Shown here piece after piece: positions 1 to 8,527 of a DNA stretch of 64,000 nucleotides. The notes beneath the pieces were generated by a model. It saw only the letters and a list, made by a program, of their open reading frames with translations. It had not been told where the DNA came from and did no database searches. Made by a program: the position numbers and the translations under genes. The DNA comes from Gammaproteobacteria bacterium (GTDB taxonomy: Bacteria; Pseudomonadota; Gammaproteobacteria; VBWC01). Within the stretch, counting starts at the first letter, position 1; each line of letters begins with the position of its first letter. Location: positions 378,377-442,376 of the forward strand of contig JAHFRU010000001.1 of the NCBI GenBank assembly GCA_023266115.1, given 5' to 3'.

Positions 1-2
1 AG

Positions 3-584
3 AATCTTCCGTTGGTGGCGCAGGAGCAAACGCTGATCGATCGGGCGCTCGCTACTCGTCCGCTGCTGGCTGCACAGCAGCGGCAGGTCGATGCCGCTGC
101 CGCGCAGGCCGACCTCGCGCGCAAGGACTACCGTCCTGATTTCATGGTGGGCGCCAATTACGAGTGGCGCGACGGCAGTACGGACATGAAAAGCGCGATG
201 TTTGCAATGAGTCTGCCGTTGCGACCGGGCAGCCGGCAGGATCGTGTCGTGAGTCAACGTAACGCGGAACTGTTGATGCAGCGCTACGGACTCCAGGATC
301 TTGAGGCGCGACTCGCAGCGGATGTAGCGGCCGCGCGTGCCGATTACGAGCGCGCCCGCGAGCAGGTGGGTTTGGTCAAAAACGGTGTATTGCCGCAGGC
401 GTCGCTGATGGTCGCATCGATGCTCGCCGGCTACCAGGTGGGCAAGGTGGATTTTCTTAATCTTGCCGGGGCCCAGATCACCGTATTCGAATACGAGATC
501 CGTTACTGGCGGGCGTTAGGCGACGCATGGACCGCGCTGGCGCAGCTGATCGCAACGGTAGGCGAGGAGCAGGTGTATGAATAG
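3..584 (+). CDS. cusC: CusC/TolC-type outer-membrane efflux channel, 5' end outside window
   Basis: C-terminal part (about 190 residues) of an outer-membrane efflux protein. The frame is open to the left edge, so the TTG at 12 in the ORF track is not the true start. The segment shows the alternating long helices and short strands of the OEP fold (ARKDYRPDFMVGANYEW, then MFAMSLPLRPGSRQDRV), as in CusC-like channels. It overlaps the adaptor gene by 8 bp (ATGAATAG) and precedes a CusA-type pump, so it should be the outer-membrane exit of a Cu(I)/Ag(I) tripartite efflux system. The CusC rather than CzcC assignment rests on the neighbours. Confidence 0.85.
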   Translation, partial: NLPLVAQEQTLIDRALATRPLLAAQQRQVDAAAAQADLARKDYRPDFMVGANYEWRDGSTDMKSAMFAMSLPLRPGSRQDRVVSQRNAELLMQRYGLQDLEARLAADVAAARADYERAREQVGLVKNGVLPQASLMVASMLAGYQVGKVDFLNLAGAQITVFEYEIRYWRALGDAWTALAQLIATVGEEQVYE

Positions 585-1920
585 ACAGATTTTCGTTGTC
601 GCGCTGTTGACTCTCGCGCTCGGTGCCGCTGGCGGTTACCGGTTCGCACGGATGGATACGTCGCACGATATCGCGGCATCCCAACCGTTGCCACCGGCTA
701 CGCGGCAGCCGCTGTTTTACCGCCACCCGATGAAACCCGAGATTACGTCGCCGGTGCCGGTGAAGGACAACATGAACATGGACTATATCCCCGTCTACGC
801 GGACGACGCACCGGGTCCCGCCGGGACAGTGAAAATCGATCCGGTCACCGTGCAGAACATCGGCGTGCGTACCGCGCGCGCAGAACGGCGGACGATGGGC
901 AATACCATCCGCGCAGTCGGCCGGGTCGATTACAACGAGGAACGTCTGGCTCGGCTCAATCCCAAGACCGAGGGTTGGGTGGACAAGCTGATGGTCTCCA
1001 CGACCGGGGAGCGCGTGCGCCGTGGCACGGTGCTGCTCAGCCTGTATTCCCCGCAACTGGTGACCGCGCAACAGGAGTATCTGCTCGCGCTGCAGAATCG
1101 CGCGGCGCTGAAGGACAGCGCCTCCCCGGAGCTGCAACGCAATGCGCAACAACTGGTGGACGCAGCGCGCGGCCGTCTTGAACTGCTCGACATGCCCGAG
1201 CATCAAATCCTCAAACTTGAACGCAGCAAAGAGGTGATGAAGAATCTGCACATCCACTCGCCCTTCGACGGTGTCGTGGTCAGTATCGGCGCACGGCCCG
1301 GTCAATTCGTCACTCCGGGTACCGAGTTGTACCAGATCGCCAATCTCGATCGCCTGTGGGTATACGTGGATATCTATGAAAACGAATTGCCGTGGGTGCG
1401 CGTTGGCGACAGCGCCGAGATGCGCGTCAATGCGGCGCCGGGCCGCGTCTTTGAGGGCAAGGTGACCTATCTGTATCCGATGCTGGACGCGAAGACACGC
1501 ACGGCGCGTCTGCGTCTCGAGTTTTCCAATAGCGACAGGCTGCTAAAGCCCGAGATGTTCGCCGAGGTGACGGTGCGCGGCGGACGCACGCTGAATGCCA
1601 TCGCCATTCCGAGTGAGGCAGTGGTGCGTTCCGGTATACGCGAACAGGTATACATCGTGCGCACGCCCGGCAAGTTCGAGCCGCGTGAGGTGCAGCCCGG
1701 CGTCAGCGCCGACGGATGGACCGAGATTCGCGCCGGCGTGAGTGTTGATGACGTCGTGGTGACGTCGGCGCAGTTCCTGATCGATTCCGAATCGAAGCTG
1801 CGCGAAGCGGTCGGCAAGATGCGTGAACCCGCGCCGGTTGCGGCGCCGGCGGCCGCGCTCGATATGTCGGACATGGATATGGGCAACGCCGGCGTCGCCG
1901 GGGGCCAGCCATCGCCATGA
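577..1920 (+). CDS. cusB: RND periplasmic adaptor, CusB type
   Basis: 447-residue membrane-fusion protein with an N-terminal signal anchor (MNRQIFVVALLTLALGAAGG). Residues about 48-75 are the Met-containing heavy-metal-binding segment typical of CusB relatives (YRHPMKPEITSP, then DNMNMDYIPVY). Barrel-sandwich and beta-barrel adaptor domains follow, and the tail is Met/Asp rich (MSDMDMG). In the Cus system this protein receives Cu(I)/Ag(I) in the periplasm and bridges the RND pump to the outer-membrane channel. It overlaps the upstream gene by 8 bp and the pump gene by 4 bp (ATGA), indicating a translationally coupled operon. Confidence 0.92.
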   Translation: MNRQIFVVALLTLALGAAGGYRFARMDTSHDIAASQPLPPATRQPLFYRHPMKPEITSPVPVKDNMNMDYIPVYADDAPGPAGTVKIDPVTVQNIGVRTARAERRTMGNTIRAVGRVDYNEERLARLNPKTEGWVDKLMVSTTGERVRRGTVLLSLYSPQLVTAQQEYLLALQNRAALKDSASPELQRNAQQLVDAARGRLELLDMPEHQILKLERSKEVMKNLHIHSPFDGVVVSIGARPGQFVTPGTELYQIANLDRLWVYVDIYENELPWVRVGDSAEMRVNAAPGRVFEGKVTYLYPMLDAKTRTARLRLEFSNSDRLLKPEMFAEVTVRGGRTLNAIAIPSEAVVRSGIREQVYIVRTPGKFEPREVQPGVSADGWTEIRAGVSVDDVVVTSAQFLIDSESKLREAVGKMREPAPVAAPAAALDMSDMDMGNAGVAGGQPSP

Positions 1921-4900
1921 TCAACGCGATTATCGACGCGGCCCTGCGTAACCGTTTCCAGGTATGGCTTGCCACGTTATTGCTGGTTGCCGCCGGCGTC
2001 TGGGCGTTGCGCACGCTGCCGCTGGACGCGATACCCGATCTTTCCGATGTGCAGGTGATAGTGTTTACCGACTACGCCGGTCAGTCGCCGCAGGTCGTCG
2101 AGGATCAGGTGACCTATCCGCTCACAACGGCATTGCTTGCAGTGCCGCATGCCAAGGTTGTGCGCGGCTACTCGCTGTTCGGCATGTCGTTCGTCTATAT
2201 TATTTTCTCCGATGGCACAGATCTGTACTGGGCGCGCACGCGCGTGCTGGAGTACCTGAACTACGTGCGTGACCGGCTGCCGCAGGGCGTGAACCCGACG
2301 CTGGGTCCCGATGCGACCGGCGTCGGCTGGGTGTATGAGTACGCGCTGGTGGACACGAGCGGGCAGCACGACCTGGCGCAACTGCGCTCGTTGCAGGACT
2401 GGTTCCTGCGTTACCAGTTGCAGACCGTGCCAGGCATCGCCGAGGTCGCGTCCATCGGCGGTTACGTCAAGCAATACCAGGTCGAGGTCGACCCGCGGCT
2501 GTTGGCGTCATACAACATTCCGCTGGATAAGGTGCGTGCGGCCATCGCCCGCTCGAACAGCGACGTCGGCGGCCGCGTCATCGAGCTTGCCGAAACCGAG
2601 TACATGGTGCGCGGGCGCGGCTATCTCAACGGTATCGCCGATCTGGAAGGTATTCCGCTCGACGTCAACGCACGCGGCGTGCCGGTACGGTTGCGCGACA
2701 TCGCCACGATCCACCTCGGCCCCGAGCTGCGTCGCGGCATCGCCGAACTTAACGGCGAGGGCGAGGTGGCGGGCGGCGTGGTAATCATGCGTTACGGCGA
2801 GAATGCGCTGGCGGTGATCCGTCAGGTGCGTGCGAAACTCGCGGCGCTGGCGACTAGCCTGCCGGCTGGTATCGAGATCGTGCCTGTCTATGACCGTGGC
2901 GCGCTGATCGAACGCGCGGTCGGCACGTTAAGGCGCGCGCTGATCGAGGAGTCCATCGTCGTGGCACTGGTGTGCATGTTGTTTCTGTTGCATGTGCGTT
3001 CGGCACTGGTCGCGATTGTGTCGTTACCGCTGGGTATCCTGGCGGCGCTGCTGATCATGCGCTGGCAGGGTATCAATGCCAACATCATGTCGCTCGGCGG
3101 CATCGCCATCGCGATCGGCGCGATGGTCGACGGTGCGATCGTGATGATCGAGAACGCCCACAAACATCTTGAACGTACAGCGCGCGACAAAGGCGACGCG
3201 TTGAACAACGGCGAGCGCTGGCAGGCGTGCAGCGCCGCGGCGCGCGAGGTCGGGCCGGCGCTGTTCTTCTCGCTGCTGATCATCACCGTGTCTTTTTTTC
3301 CGGTGTTTACACTGCAGGCACAGGAAGGCCGGTTGTTTGCGCCGCTGGCTTACACCAAGAGCTATGCGATGGCGGCCGCGGCGGTGCTGGCGATCACGCT
3401 GGTGCCCGTGCTGATGGGTTACTTTATCCGTGGCCGGATATTGCCCGAGGCGAACAATCCGATCAGTCGCGCATTGCATCTGCTGCACGCTCCAGTGCTG
3501 GATCTTGCGCTGCGGTGGCGCAGCATTACCATCGCGCTGGCGGTGGTAATGCTAGCGGTTACCGCCTATCCGGCCGCAAAGCTCGGCAGCGAGTTCATGC
3601 CGCCGCTCGACGAAGGCGACATACTCTATATGCCGACGATGTTTCCCGGTGCATCCATCACCAAGGCGCGGGAGATTGTGCAGCAGACCGACAATATTCT
3701 GAAGACCTTTCCCGAGGTGCGTTCTGTGTTCGGCAAGGTCGGGCGCGCCGAGACCGCGACCGACATGGCGCCGCTGTCGATGCTGGAAACCACGGTGCAA
3801 TTAACGGCACGTGAGCAGTGGCCACAGCCGGCCAAGACCATCGAGCAGCTGGTACAGGAGATGGATGCGGCGATCCGCTTTCCCGGTGTGACCAACGCGT
3901 GGACGTCGCCGATCAAGAATCGCATCGATATGCTGGCTACCGGCATCAAGACGCCGGTTGGTATCAAGGTCAGTGGCCCCGATCTCAATGTGTTACAGGA
4001 TATGGTGACACGCATCGAGCAGGCACTGAAGGAACTACCCCAAACCCGCTCCGCCTTTGGTGACCGCGCCGTCGGCGGTTATTACCTGGACTTCGACATC
4101 CAGCGCGAACAGGCGGCGCGCTACGGGCTGACGGTCGGTGACATTCAGGACGTGATCCAGACCGCCATCGGCGGTATGAACGTCACGCAGACGGTTGAAG
4201 GCCTGGAGCGCTATCCGGTGAACCTGCGCTATCCGCGCGAGCTGCGCGACAACCCGGAACAGTTGCAGCGGGTGCTGATCCCGACGCCGACCGGCGCGCA
4301 GATTCCGTTATCGCTGGTCGCCGATCTGAAGCTGCGACGCGGTCCGCCGGATATCAAGAGCGAGAACGCGCGGCCCAATGCGTGGATCTACGTTGACATA
4401 CGCACGTCCGATATCGGCGGTTATATCGCGCGGGCGCGGGAAGCGGTGGCGCGTGAGGTCGCGATGCCGCCCGGATATACGCTCGCTTGGTCCGGGCAGT
4501 ACGAATACATGGAGCGCGCCGCGCAACGGCTCCGGATAGTGGTGCCGGCTACGCTGCTTATTATTTTTGTGCTGTTGTACTGGAACTTCCGCAACTTCAT
4601 CGCGCCGCTGGTCGTGATGCTGTCGATCCCGTTTGCGTTAATCGGCGGCGTCTGGCTGGTCTATCTGCTCGGCTACAACCTGTCGGTCGCGGTCGCCGTC
4701 GGTTTTATCGCGCTTGCCGGTGTGGCCGCCGAGATCGGCGTACTGGTGCTGACCTTCATCGATCATGAAGTGGCGCGCCGCCGCGCCGCAAGCGACACGG
4801 TGCCGGATCTCGCGATGTTCATGGTCGCCGCGCGGGTCGGCGCTGCTGAGCGCGTGCGCCCCATCGCGATGACGGCGACGGCGATCATCGCCGGTCTGTT

Positions 4901-5087
4901 GCCGATTCTGTGGGGCAGCGGCACCGGTTCAGAGGTCATGCACCGCATTGCCGCGCCGATGATCGGCGGCATGATCAGCACGACACTGCTTTGTCTGGTT
5001 GTGCTGCCGGTGGTGTACGGCATGGTGCTGCATGCGACAGCACGTTTTGAGCGCGGCGGTTCGGTAACGACCGCGACGCCGGAGTAA
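1917..5087 (+). CDS. cusA: Heavy-metal RND efflux pump, CusA type
   Basis: 1056-residue HME-RND inner-membrane pump of usual length with two six-helix halves and large periplasmic loops. The segment FMPPLDEGDILYMPTMFPG followed by GRAETATDMAPLSMLETT and NRIDMLATGIKTPVGIKV matches the Cu/Ag (CusA/SilA) subgroup rather than the Zn/Co CzcA subgroup, and it supplies the Met residues used for Cu(I). The pump exports monovalent copper or silver using the proton motive force. It is the last gene of the cusCBA unit, with a small secreted protein 62 bp downstream. Confidence 0.95.
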   Translation: MINAIIDAALRNRFQVWLATLLLVAAGVWALRTLPLDAIPDLSDVQVIVFTDYAGQSPQVVEDQVTYPLTTALLAVPHAKVVRGYSLFGMSFVYIIFSDGTDLYWARTRVLEYLNYVRDRLPQGVNPTLGPDATGVGWVYEYALVDTSGQHDLAQLRSLQDWFLRYQLQTVPGIAEVASIGGYVKQYQVEVDPRLLASYNIPLDKVRAAIARSNSDVGGRVIELAETEYMVRGRGYLNGIADLEGIPLDVNARGVPVRLRDIATIHLGPELRRGIAELNGEGEVAGGVVIMRYGENALAVIRQVRAKLAALATSLPAGIEIVPVYDRGALIERAVGTLRRALIEESIVVALVCMLFLLHVRSALVAIVSLPLGILAALLIMRWQGINANIMSLGGIAIAIGAMVDGAIVMIENAHKHLERTARDKGDALNNGERWQACSAAAREVGPALFFSLLIITVSFFPVFTLQAQEGRLFAPLAYTKSYAMAAAAVLAITLVPVLMGYFIRGRILPEANNPISRALHLLHAPVLDLALRWRSITIALAVVMLAVTAYPAAKLGSEFMPPLDEGDILYMPTMFPGASITKAREIVQQTDNILKTFPEVRSVFGKVGRAETATDMAPLSMLETTVQLTAREQWPQPAKTIEQLVQEMDAAIRFPGVTNAWTSPIKNRIDMLATGIKTPVGIKVSGPDLNVLQDMVTRIEQALKELPQTRSAFGDRAVGGYYLDFDIQREQAARYGLTVGDIQDVIQTAIGGMNVTQTVEGLERYPVNLRYPRELRDNPEQLQRVLIPTPTGAQIPLSLVADLKLRRGPPDIKSENARPNAWIYVDIRTSDIGGYIARAREAVAREVAMPPGYTLAWSGQYEYMERAAQRLRIVVPATLLIIFVLLYWNFRNFIAPLVVMLSIPFALIGGVWLVYLLGYNLSVAVAVGFIALAGVAAEIGVLVLTFIDHEVARRRAASDTVPDLAMFMVAARVGAAERVRPIAMTATAIIAGLLPILWGSGTGSEVMHRIAAPMIGGMISTTLLCLVVLPVVYGMVLHATARFERGGSVTTATPE

Positions 5088-5149
5088 TGTCTTGACTCCT
5101 GCGAAACGCTTACCGGTCTTTGTTTTCAACAACACATAGGGAGCCCAGA

Positions 5150-5596
5150 ATGAAAATCATGTTTGTCTTCCCGATTCTCGTCGCCGCGGTCGTATCCGGG
5201 TGGGCACCGCCAGGCAGTGCCGCGGAAGAAAGTCGCGCGATGAAAAAAAAAATGGCTGCGCCGGTACCGTCCGCAATGCTTGAACAGCAACAGGACATTG
5301 ACGGTTACCAGGTGACGTTTCATGTCATGGCGGCAGAGCCTGGCAAGACGATGGGTGGTAGCCATGACGTCATGATCAAGGTTGAGCAGGACAGCAATGT
5401 CGTCGGTGATGTCCAGATCAATTCAAAGGTGGTGCATCCGGACGGAAGCTCGGAAACCAAAATGATGATGAACATGGGCGACTGGCATATGGCCGGATAC
5501 GATCTTGGCCATGCCGGTCAGCATCAGGTGATGATTCTGTTCAAGACAGCCGACGGCAGCAAACACAAGGGCGGGGTTCACTATCCCGATAACTGA
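5150..5596 (+). CDS. Small secreted Met/His-rich protein downstream of cusA
   Basis: The track starts at TTG 5120, but ATG 5150 is preceded by AGGGAG and begins a good signal peptide (MKIMFVFPILVAAVV, cleavage near GSAAEE), giving 148 residues. The mature part is beta-rich with many Met and His (MMMNMGDWHMAGYDLGHAG), resembling small periplasmic Ig-fold metal-handling proteins such as the YtkA-like group; I cannot assign the family firmly. Its position directly after cusCBA suggests a periplasmic copper/silver-binding role comparable to CusF, although it is not CusF by sequence. Confidence 0.7.
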   Translation: MKIMFVFPILVAAVVSGWAPPGSAAEESRAMKKKMAAPVPSAMLEQQQDIDGYQVTFHVMAAEPGKTMGGSHDVMIKVEQDSNVVGDVQINSKVVHPDGSSETKMMMNMGDWHMAGYDLGHAGQHQVMILFKTADGSKHKGGVHYPDN

Positions 5597-6146
5597 CGCC
5601 AGTGCGGCAGGACCCGGCGTAGTACTCCACTGTTGAGAGCATGGCAGTCACATCAGCGGCCCGTGGCCACCGACTGCCGCAAGGCTGTTGATCGCGGACA
5701 GTCTTTATCAAGCAAGGTGGCCGCCATCATTTGAACCGAGGCGCTGGAGCGGGTCGAAAAGCGGTTGCAGGAAAGGCGAAAGTCCGTATCGCGCTCGTGC
5801 CCGCGGCGCAGCGACGGGTGTGGATCTGTAGCGGCGAGGCGGCCTGCGGCTTTTCGCTAACGAGCGCGATAGTGCTCGAGATGAGCCCCGACGGTATCGG
5901 GTTCTTGTGACCATACCGCTGTTGTCCATTGCGGCCGGATTATCAGGAATTATTGATTATTGAGAATTACCAGATTACGTGACAACACATCGCGACCGTC
6001 ATTCCGGGCGGAGCGCAGCGGAGACCCGGAATCCAGCGGTTGTGAATGGCACTGGATTCCTCGGCGGCTGTTCCCGACGCCGCCCTGCCTCCGGCATCCA
6101 TGCAGTCGCGCTTTCGCGGGAATGACAGCCGTTGGCCGTGTCACGC
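5597..6146. other. Intergenic region between convergent cus and cusRS units
   Basis: 550 bp between the convergent secreted protein and the sensor kinase. Apart from the dispersed repeat at 5998-6126 I see no convincing gene: the short ORFs here lack ribosome sites and recognisable sequence. Confidence 0.5.
5998..6126. repeat. Dispersed inverted-repeat element, copy 1
   Basis: About 129 bp bounded by GTCATTCC and GGAATGAC, with inner arms GGAATCCAG and CTGGATTCC. A second copy with the same ends and core lies at 12041-12175. It is non-coding and imperfectly palindromic, consistent with a REP/MITE-like genomic repeat that could fold as a long hairpin. Confidence 0.8.
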
Positions 6147-7565
6147 TTATAGGTAATTCTCGATAGAACGCGTTGGCGATGCGGGTAACGTGATCCGGAA
6201 CTGTGTGCGGCTCTCCACGGAAATGACTGTGATCGTTCCACGATGAACATCGACGATTGATTTGACGATCGCCAGTCCCAGGCCGGCCCCGTCGCCGCTT
6301 CGTTGTCGTGACGCGTCGACGCGATAAAAGCGTTCGAACAATCTTGGAATATGCTCCGGCGGAATAGTTGGGCCGGGATTCTCGACGGCGATGATTACTT
6401 CGTCGCCGTCGGACCGTTCGAGGTACACATGCACGGTTTGCCCGGAGGGCGTATGGCGGATCGCGTTGGATAGCAGATTGCCGAGCGCGCGCCGTAACAT
6501 CAGTTTGTCTCCGGCGACTGTTGCGTCACCGTCCAGCACCAGCGACACGCCGCGTTCTTCCGCCCAGGCCTCGTAATAGTCGAAGAGTTCCTGTACTTCC
6601 TGCGCGAGATCGATATCGGTGGTGTTCAACTCGTACAGTCCGTTGTCCGCTTTGGCGAGGAAGAGCATGTCGCCGATCATCTGTGCCATGCGTTCGTACT
6701 CTTCGCTGTTGGAGTAGAGGATTTCGCGGTACTGGTCGATAGTGCGCGCCTGTGAGAGGGCCACCTGGGTCTGGGTCATCAGGTTGGTCACCGGTGTCCG
6801 CAGCTCATGGGCGATATCGGCGGAATAGTTCCAGAGCCGCTGAAAGGCTTCCTCCATGCGCTCGAGCATTTCATTGAACGAGGCCGCGAGATCGGTGAGT
6901 TCCGCGGGTACCGTTTCGGGAGATAGACGGGTGTCCAGCTGATTCGCGCTGATGCGGCGGATACGGGCGACAATATCGTGGAGCGGCGCATGCCCTTGCC
7001 GTACCGCGATCCATCCCATGAGACCCATGACGGCGACGGCGATGGCAACCAGCAGCCACAAGGTGCGGCGGAAGCTGTCGAGAAAGCTCAGATGGTGATC
7101 AATCGGCACCGCGACCGTCACTGTGTAACGCTGGCTGTTCGCCGGCGGGCTTTTGCTCATCGGTTGGAGCAGCACCCGGTAGGTGTGATCGGCGTCCGTC
7201 CACTGGCTCACCAAGCCATTACCGTGATCACCGTCGACTTCGCGCGCGATTACGGCAAGGTCCGGGCCCGGGCTGGCATAGGTGACGTCTCCGTCCAGTG
7301 CAGCGATATACAGCGAAGCGCCGTGATGTCCGGCCAGAATGTCTTCGAACCTTCGTTCAAGTAGCGCGAGACCGGTGTCGGGCCGGGCGGCGGCCAACGC
7401 ACGCTGCACTGCATCGACGATGACCTGAAGTTCCTTGCTGTCTTCAGCTTCGAAGTGGTTTTCGATCGAGCGGCCGATGATCCAGCCGAACGCCGAGAAC
7501 ACGATCACCGCCGCGATGCCGAAGAGCAGCGTCAGGCGCAGCGCGAGAGATGGAGGACGCCGCAT
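6147..7565 (-). CDS. cusS: Heavy-metal sensor histidine kinase, CusS-like
   Basis: 472-residue membrane histidine kinase. It has a first membrane helix at about 12-32, a periplasmic sensor region to about 165, a second helix at 168-188 and a HAMP linker. The phospho-acceptor is H253 in SADIAHELRTPVTNL, followed by the N box (NLLSNAIRHTP) and G box (GDGAGLGLAIV). This is the layout of CusS/CopS-type kinases, which sense periplasmic Cu(I)/Ag(I). Its start overlaps the regulator stop by one base (shared ATGA context), so both come from one minus-strand transcript. Metal specificity is inferred from the flanking cus and cop genes. Confidence 0.9.
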   Translation of the reverse strand: MRRPPSLALRLTLLFGIAAVIVFSAFGWIIGRSIENHFEAEDSKELQVIVDAVQRALAAARPDTGLALLERRFEDILAGHHGASLYIAALDGDVTYASPGPDLAVIAREVDGDHGNGLVSQWTDADHTYRVLLQPMSKSPPANSQRYTVTVAVPIDHHLSFLDSFRRTLWLLVAIAVAVMGLMGWIAVRQGHAPLHDIVARIRRISANQLDTRLSPETVPAELTDLAASFNEMLERMEEAFQRLWNYSADIAHELRTPVTNLMTQTQVALSQARTIDQYREILYSNSEEYERMAQMIGDMLFLAKADNGLYELNTTDIDLAQEVQELFDYYEAWAEERGVSLVLDGDATVAGDKLMLRRALGNLLSNAIRHTPSGQTVHVYLERSDGDEVIIAVENPGPTIPPEHIPRLFERFYRVDASRQRSGDGAGLGLAIVKSIVDVHRGTITVISVESRTQFRITLPASPTRSIENYL

Positions 7566-8248
7566 CAGTCCTTGTCCGGAGCATCGAGCATGTAGCCCAT
7601 GCCGCGTATGGTGTGGATGAGCTTGGGTTCGAAACCGTCATCGATTTTTGCCCGTACCCGGCGGATGGCGACGTCGATAACATTAGTATCGCTGTCGAAG
7701 TTCATGTCCCACACCTGCGAGGCGATCAGGGAACGCGGCAATACCTCGCCCTGACGACGCACCAACAGTTCCAGTAGTGCGAATTCCTTGACGGTGAGCA
7801 GGATGCGATGACCTGCACGTGTGACACGGCGGCGCATCAGGTCGAGTTCGAGATCGGCAACCTTGAGCGTCGTTTCGGTTGCAGGGGCCGTGCCGCGCCG
7901 CAGCAGCGTGCGCACCCGCGCCAATAATTCAGCGAAGGCGAACGGTTTGACCAGATAGTCGTCGGCGCCCAGTTCCAATCCGGTGACGCGCTCGTCAACG
8001 CTGTCGCGCGCCGTCAGGAACAATACCGGTACCTTGCTACCCATCTCGCGTAGTGACTTCAGGATACGCCAGCCATCCATGTCCGGGAGCATCACATCGA
8101 GAATGATCAGGTCGTAGGGTTCGGTCACGGCGAGGTGATGGCCGTCCAATCCGGTTCGGGCGAGATTCACCACGAAACCGGCCTCGGTGAGCCCTTGGCG
8201 GAGATAGTCGCCGATCTTGGTTTCGTCTTCGACAATCAGAAGTTTCAT
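7565..8248 (-). CDS. cusR: OmpR-family response regulator, CusR/CopR-like
   Basis: The track begins at 8329, but the receiver domain starts with [13 protein letters not shown] at ATG 8248, giving 227 residues, the usual size. The phosphorylated Asp is D51 ([14 protein letters not shown]), followed by the switch Lys ([14 protein letters not shown]) and a C-terminal winged helix ([25 protein letters not shown]). It should bind the perfect palindrome at 8377-8394 in the divergent promoter and activate the copper genes on both sides. Cotranscribed with the sensor kinase. Confidence 0.93.
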   Translation of the reverse strand: MKLLIVEDETKIGDYLRQGLTEAGFVVNLARTGLDGHHLAVTEPYDLIILDVMLPDMDGWRILKSLREMGSKVPVLFLTARDSVDERVTGLELGADDYLVKPFAFAELLARVRTLLRRGTAPATETTLKVADLELDLMRRRVTRAGHRILLTVKEFALLELLVRRQGEVLPRSLIASQVWDMNFDSDTNVIDVAIRRVRAKIDDGFEPKLIHTIRGMGYMLDAPDKD

Positions 8249-8376
8249 GCGTGGTCCATAGCGGGTTTGACGTGGAAGCCAGCCAGGCGAATTCGTGTTG
8301 CGCTCGTGACGGTGGGCCGCCGTCGCCATTCATATGTCGAGGTTACCTGAGAGGGTTGTTTGCAAGATGACAGGAT

Positions 8377-8394
8377 CATTACAAGATTGTAATG
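8377..8394. promoter_or_regulatory. Cop/Cus-box palindrome in the divergent cusR-copA promoter
   Basis: CATTACAAGATTGTAATG: perfect 8-bp arms with a 2-bp spacer, closely resembling known CusR/CopR boxes. It lies 129 bp upstream of cusR and 134 bp upstream of copA, placed to serve both promoters. A weaker inverted repeat (ATGACAGGATCAT) adjoins it on the left. Confidence 0.75.
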
Positions 8395-8527
8395 GGGTTG
8401 TCACGCGGCGGACAGCGGGCCAGCGCTAATGTATGTCTCACCATGGCGGTTCAGCGTCGTTAACGGCGTTGGAGGGATCGCGGCCGGCGCGGGCTGAACA
8501 CGATGTTTTGCTGGAGGATCCACCGAG

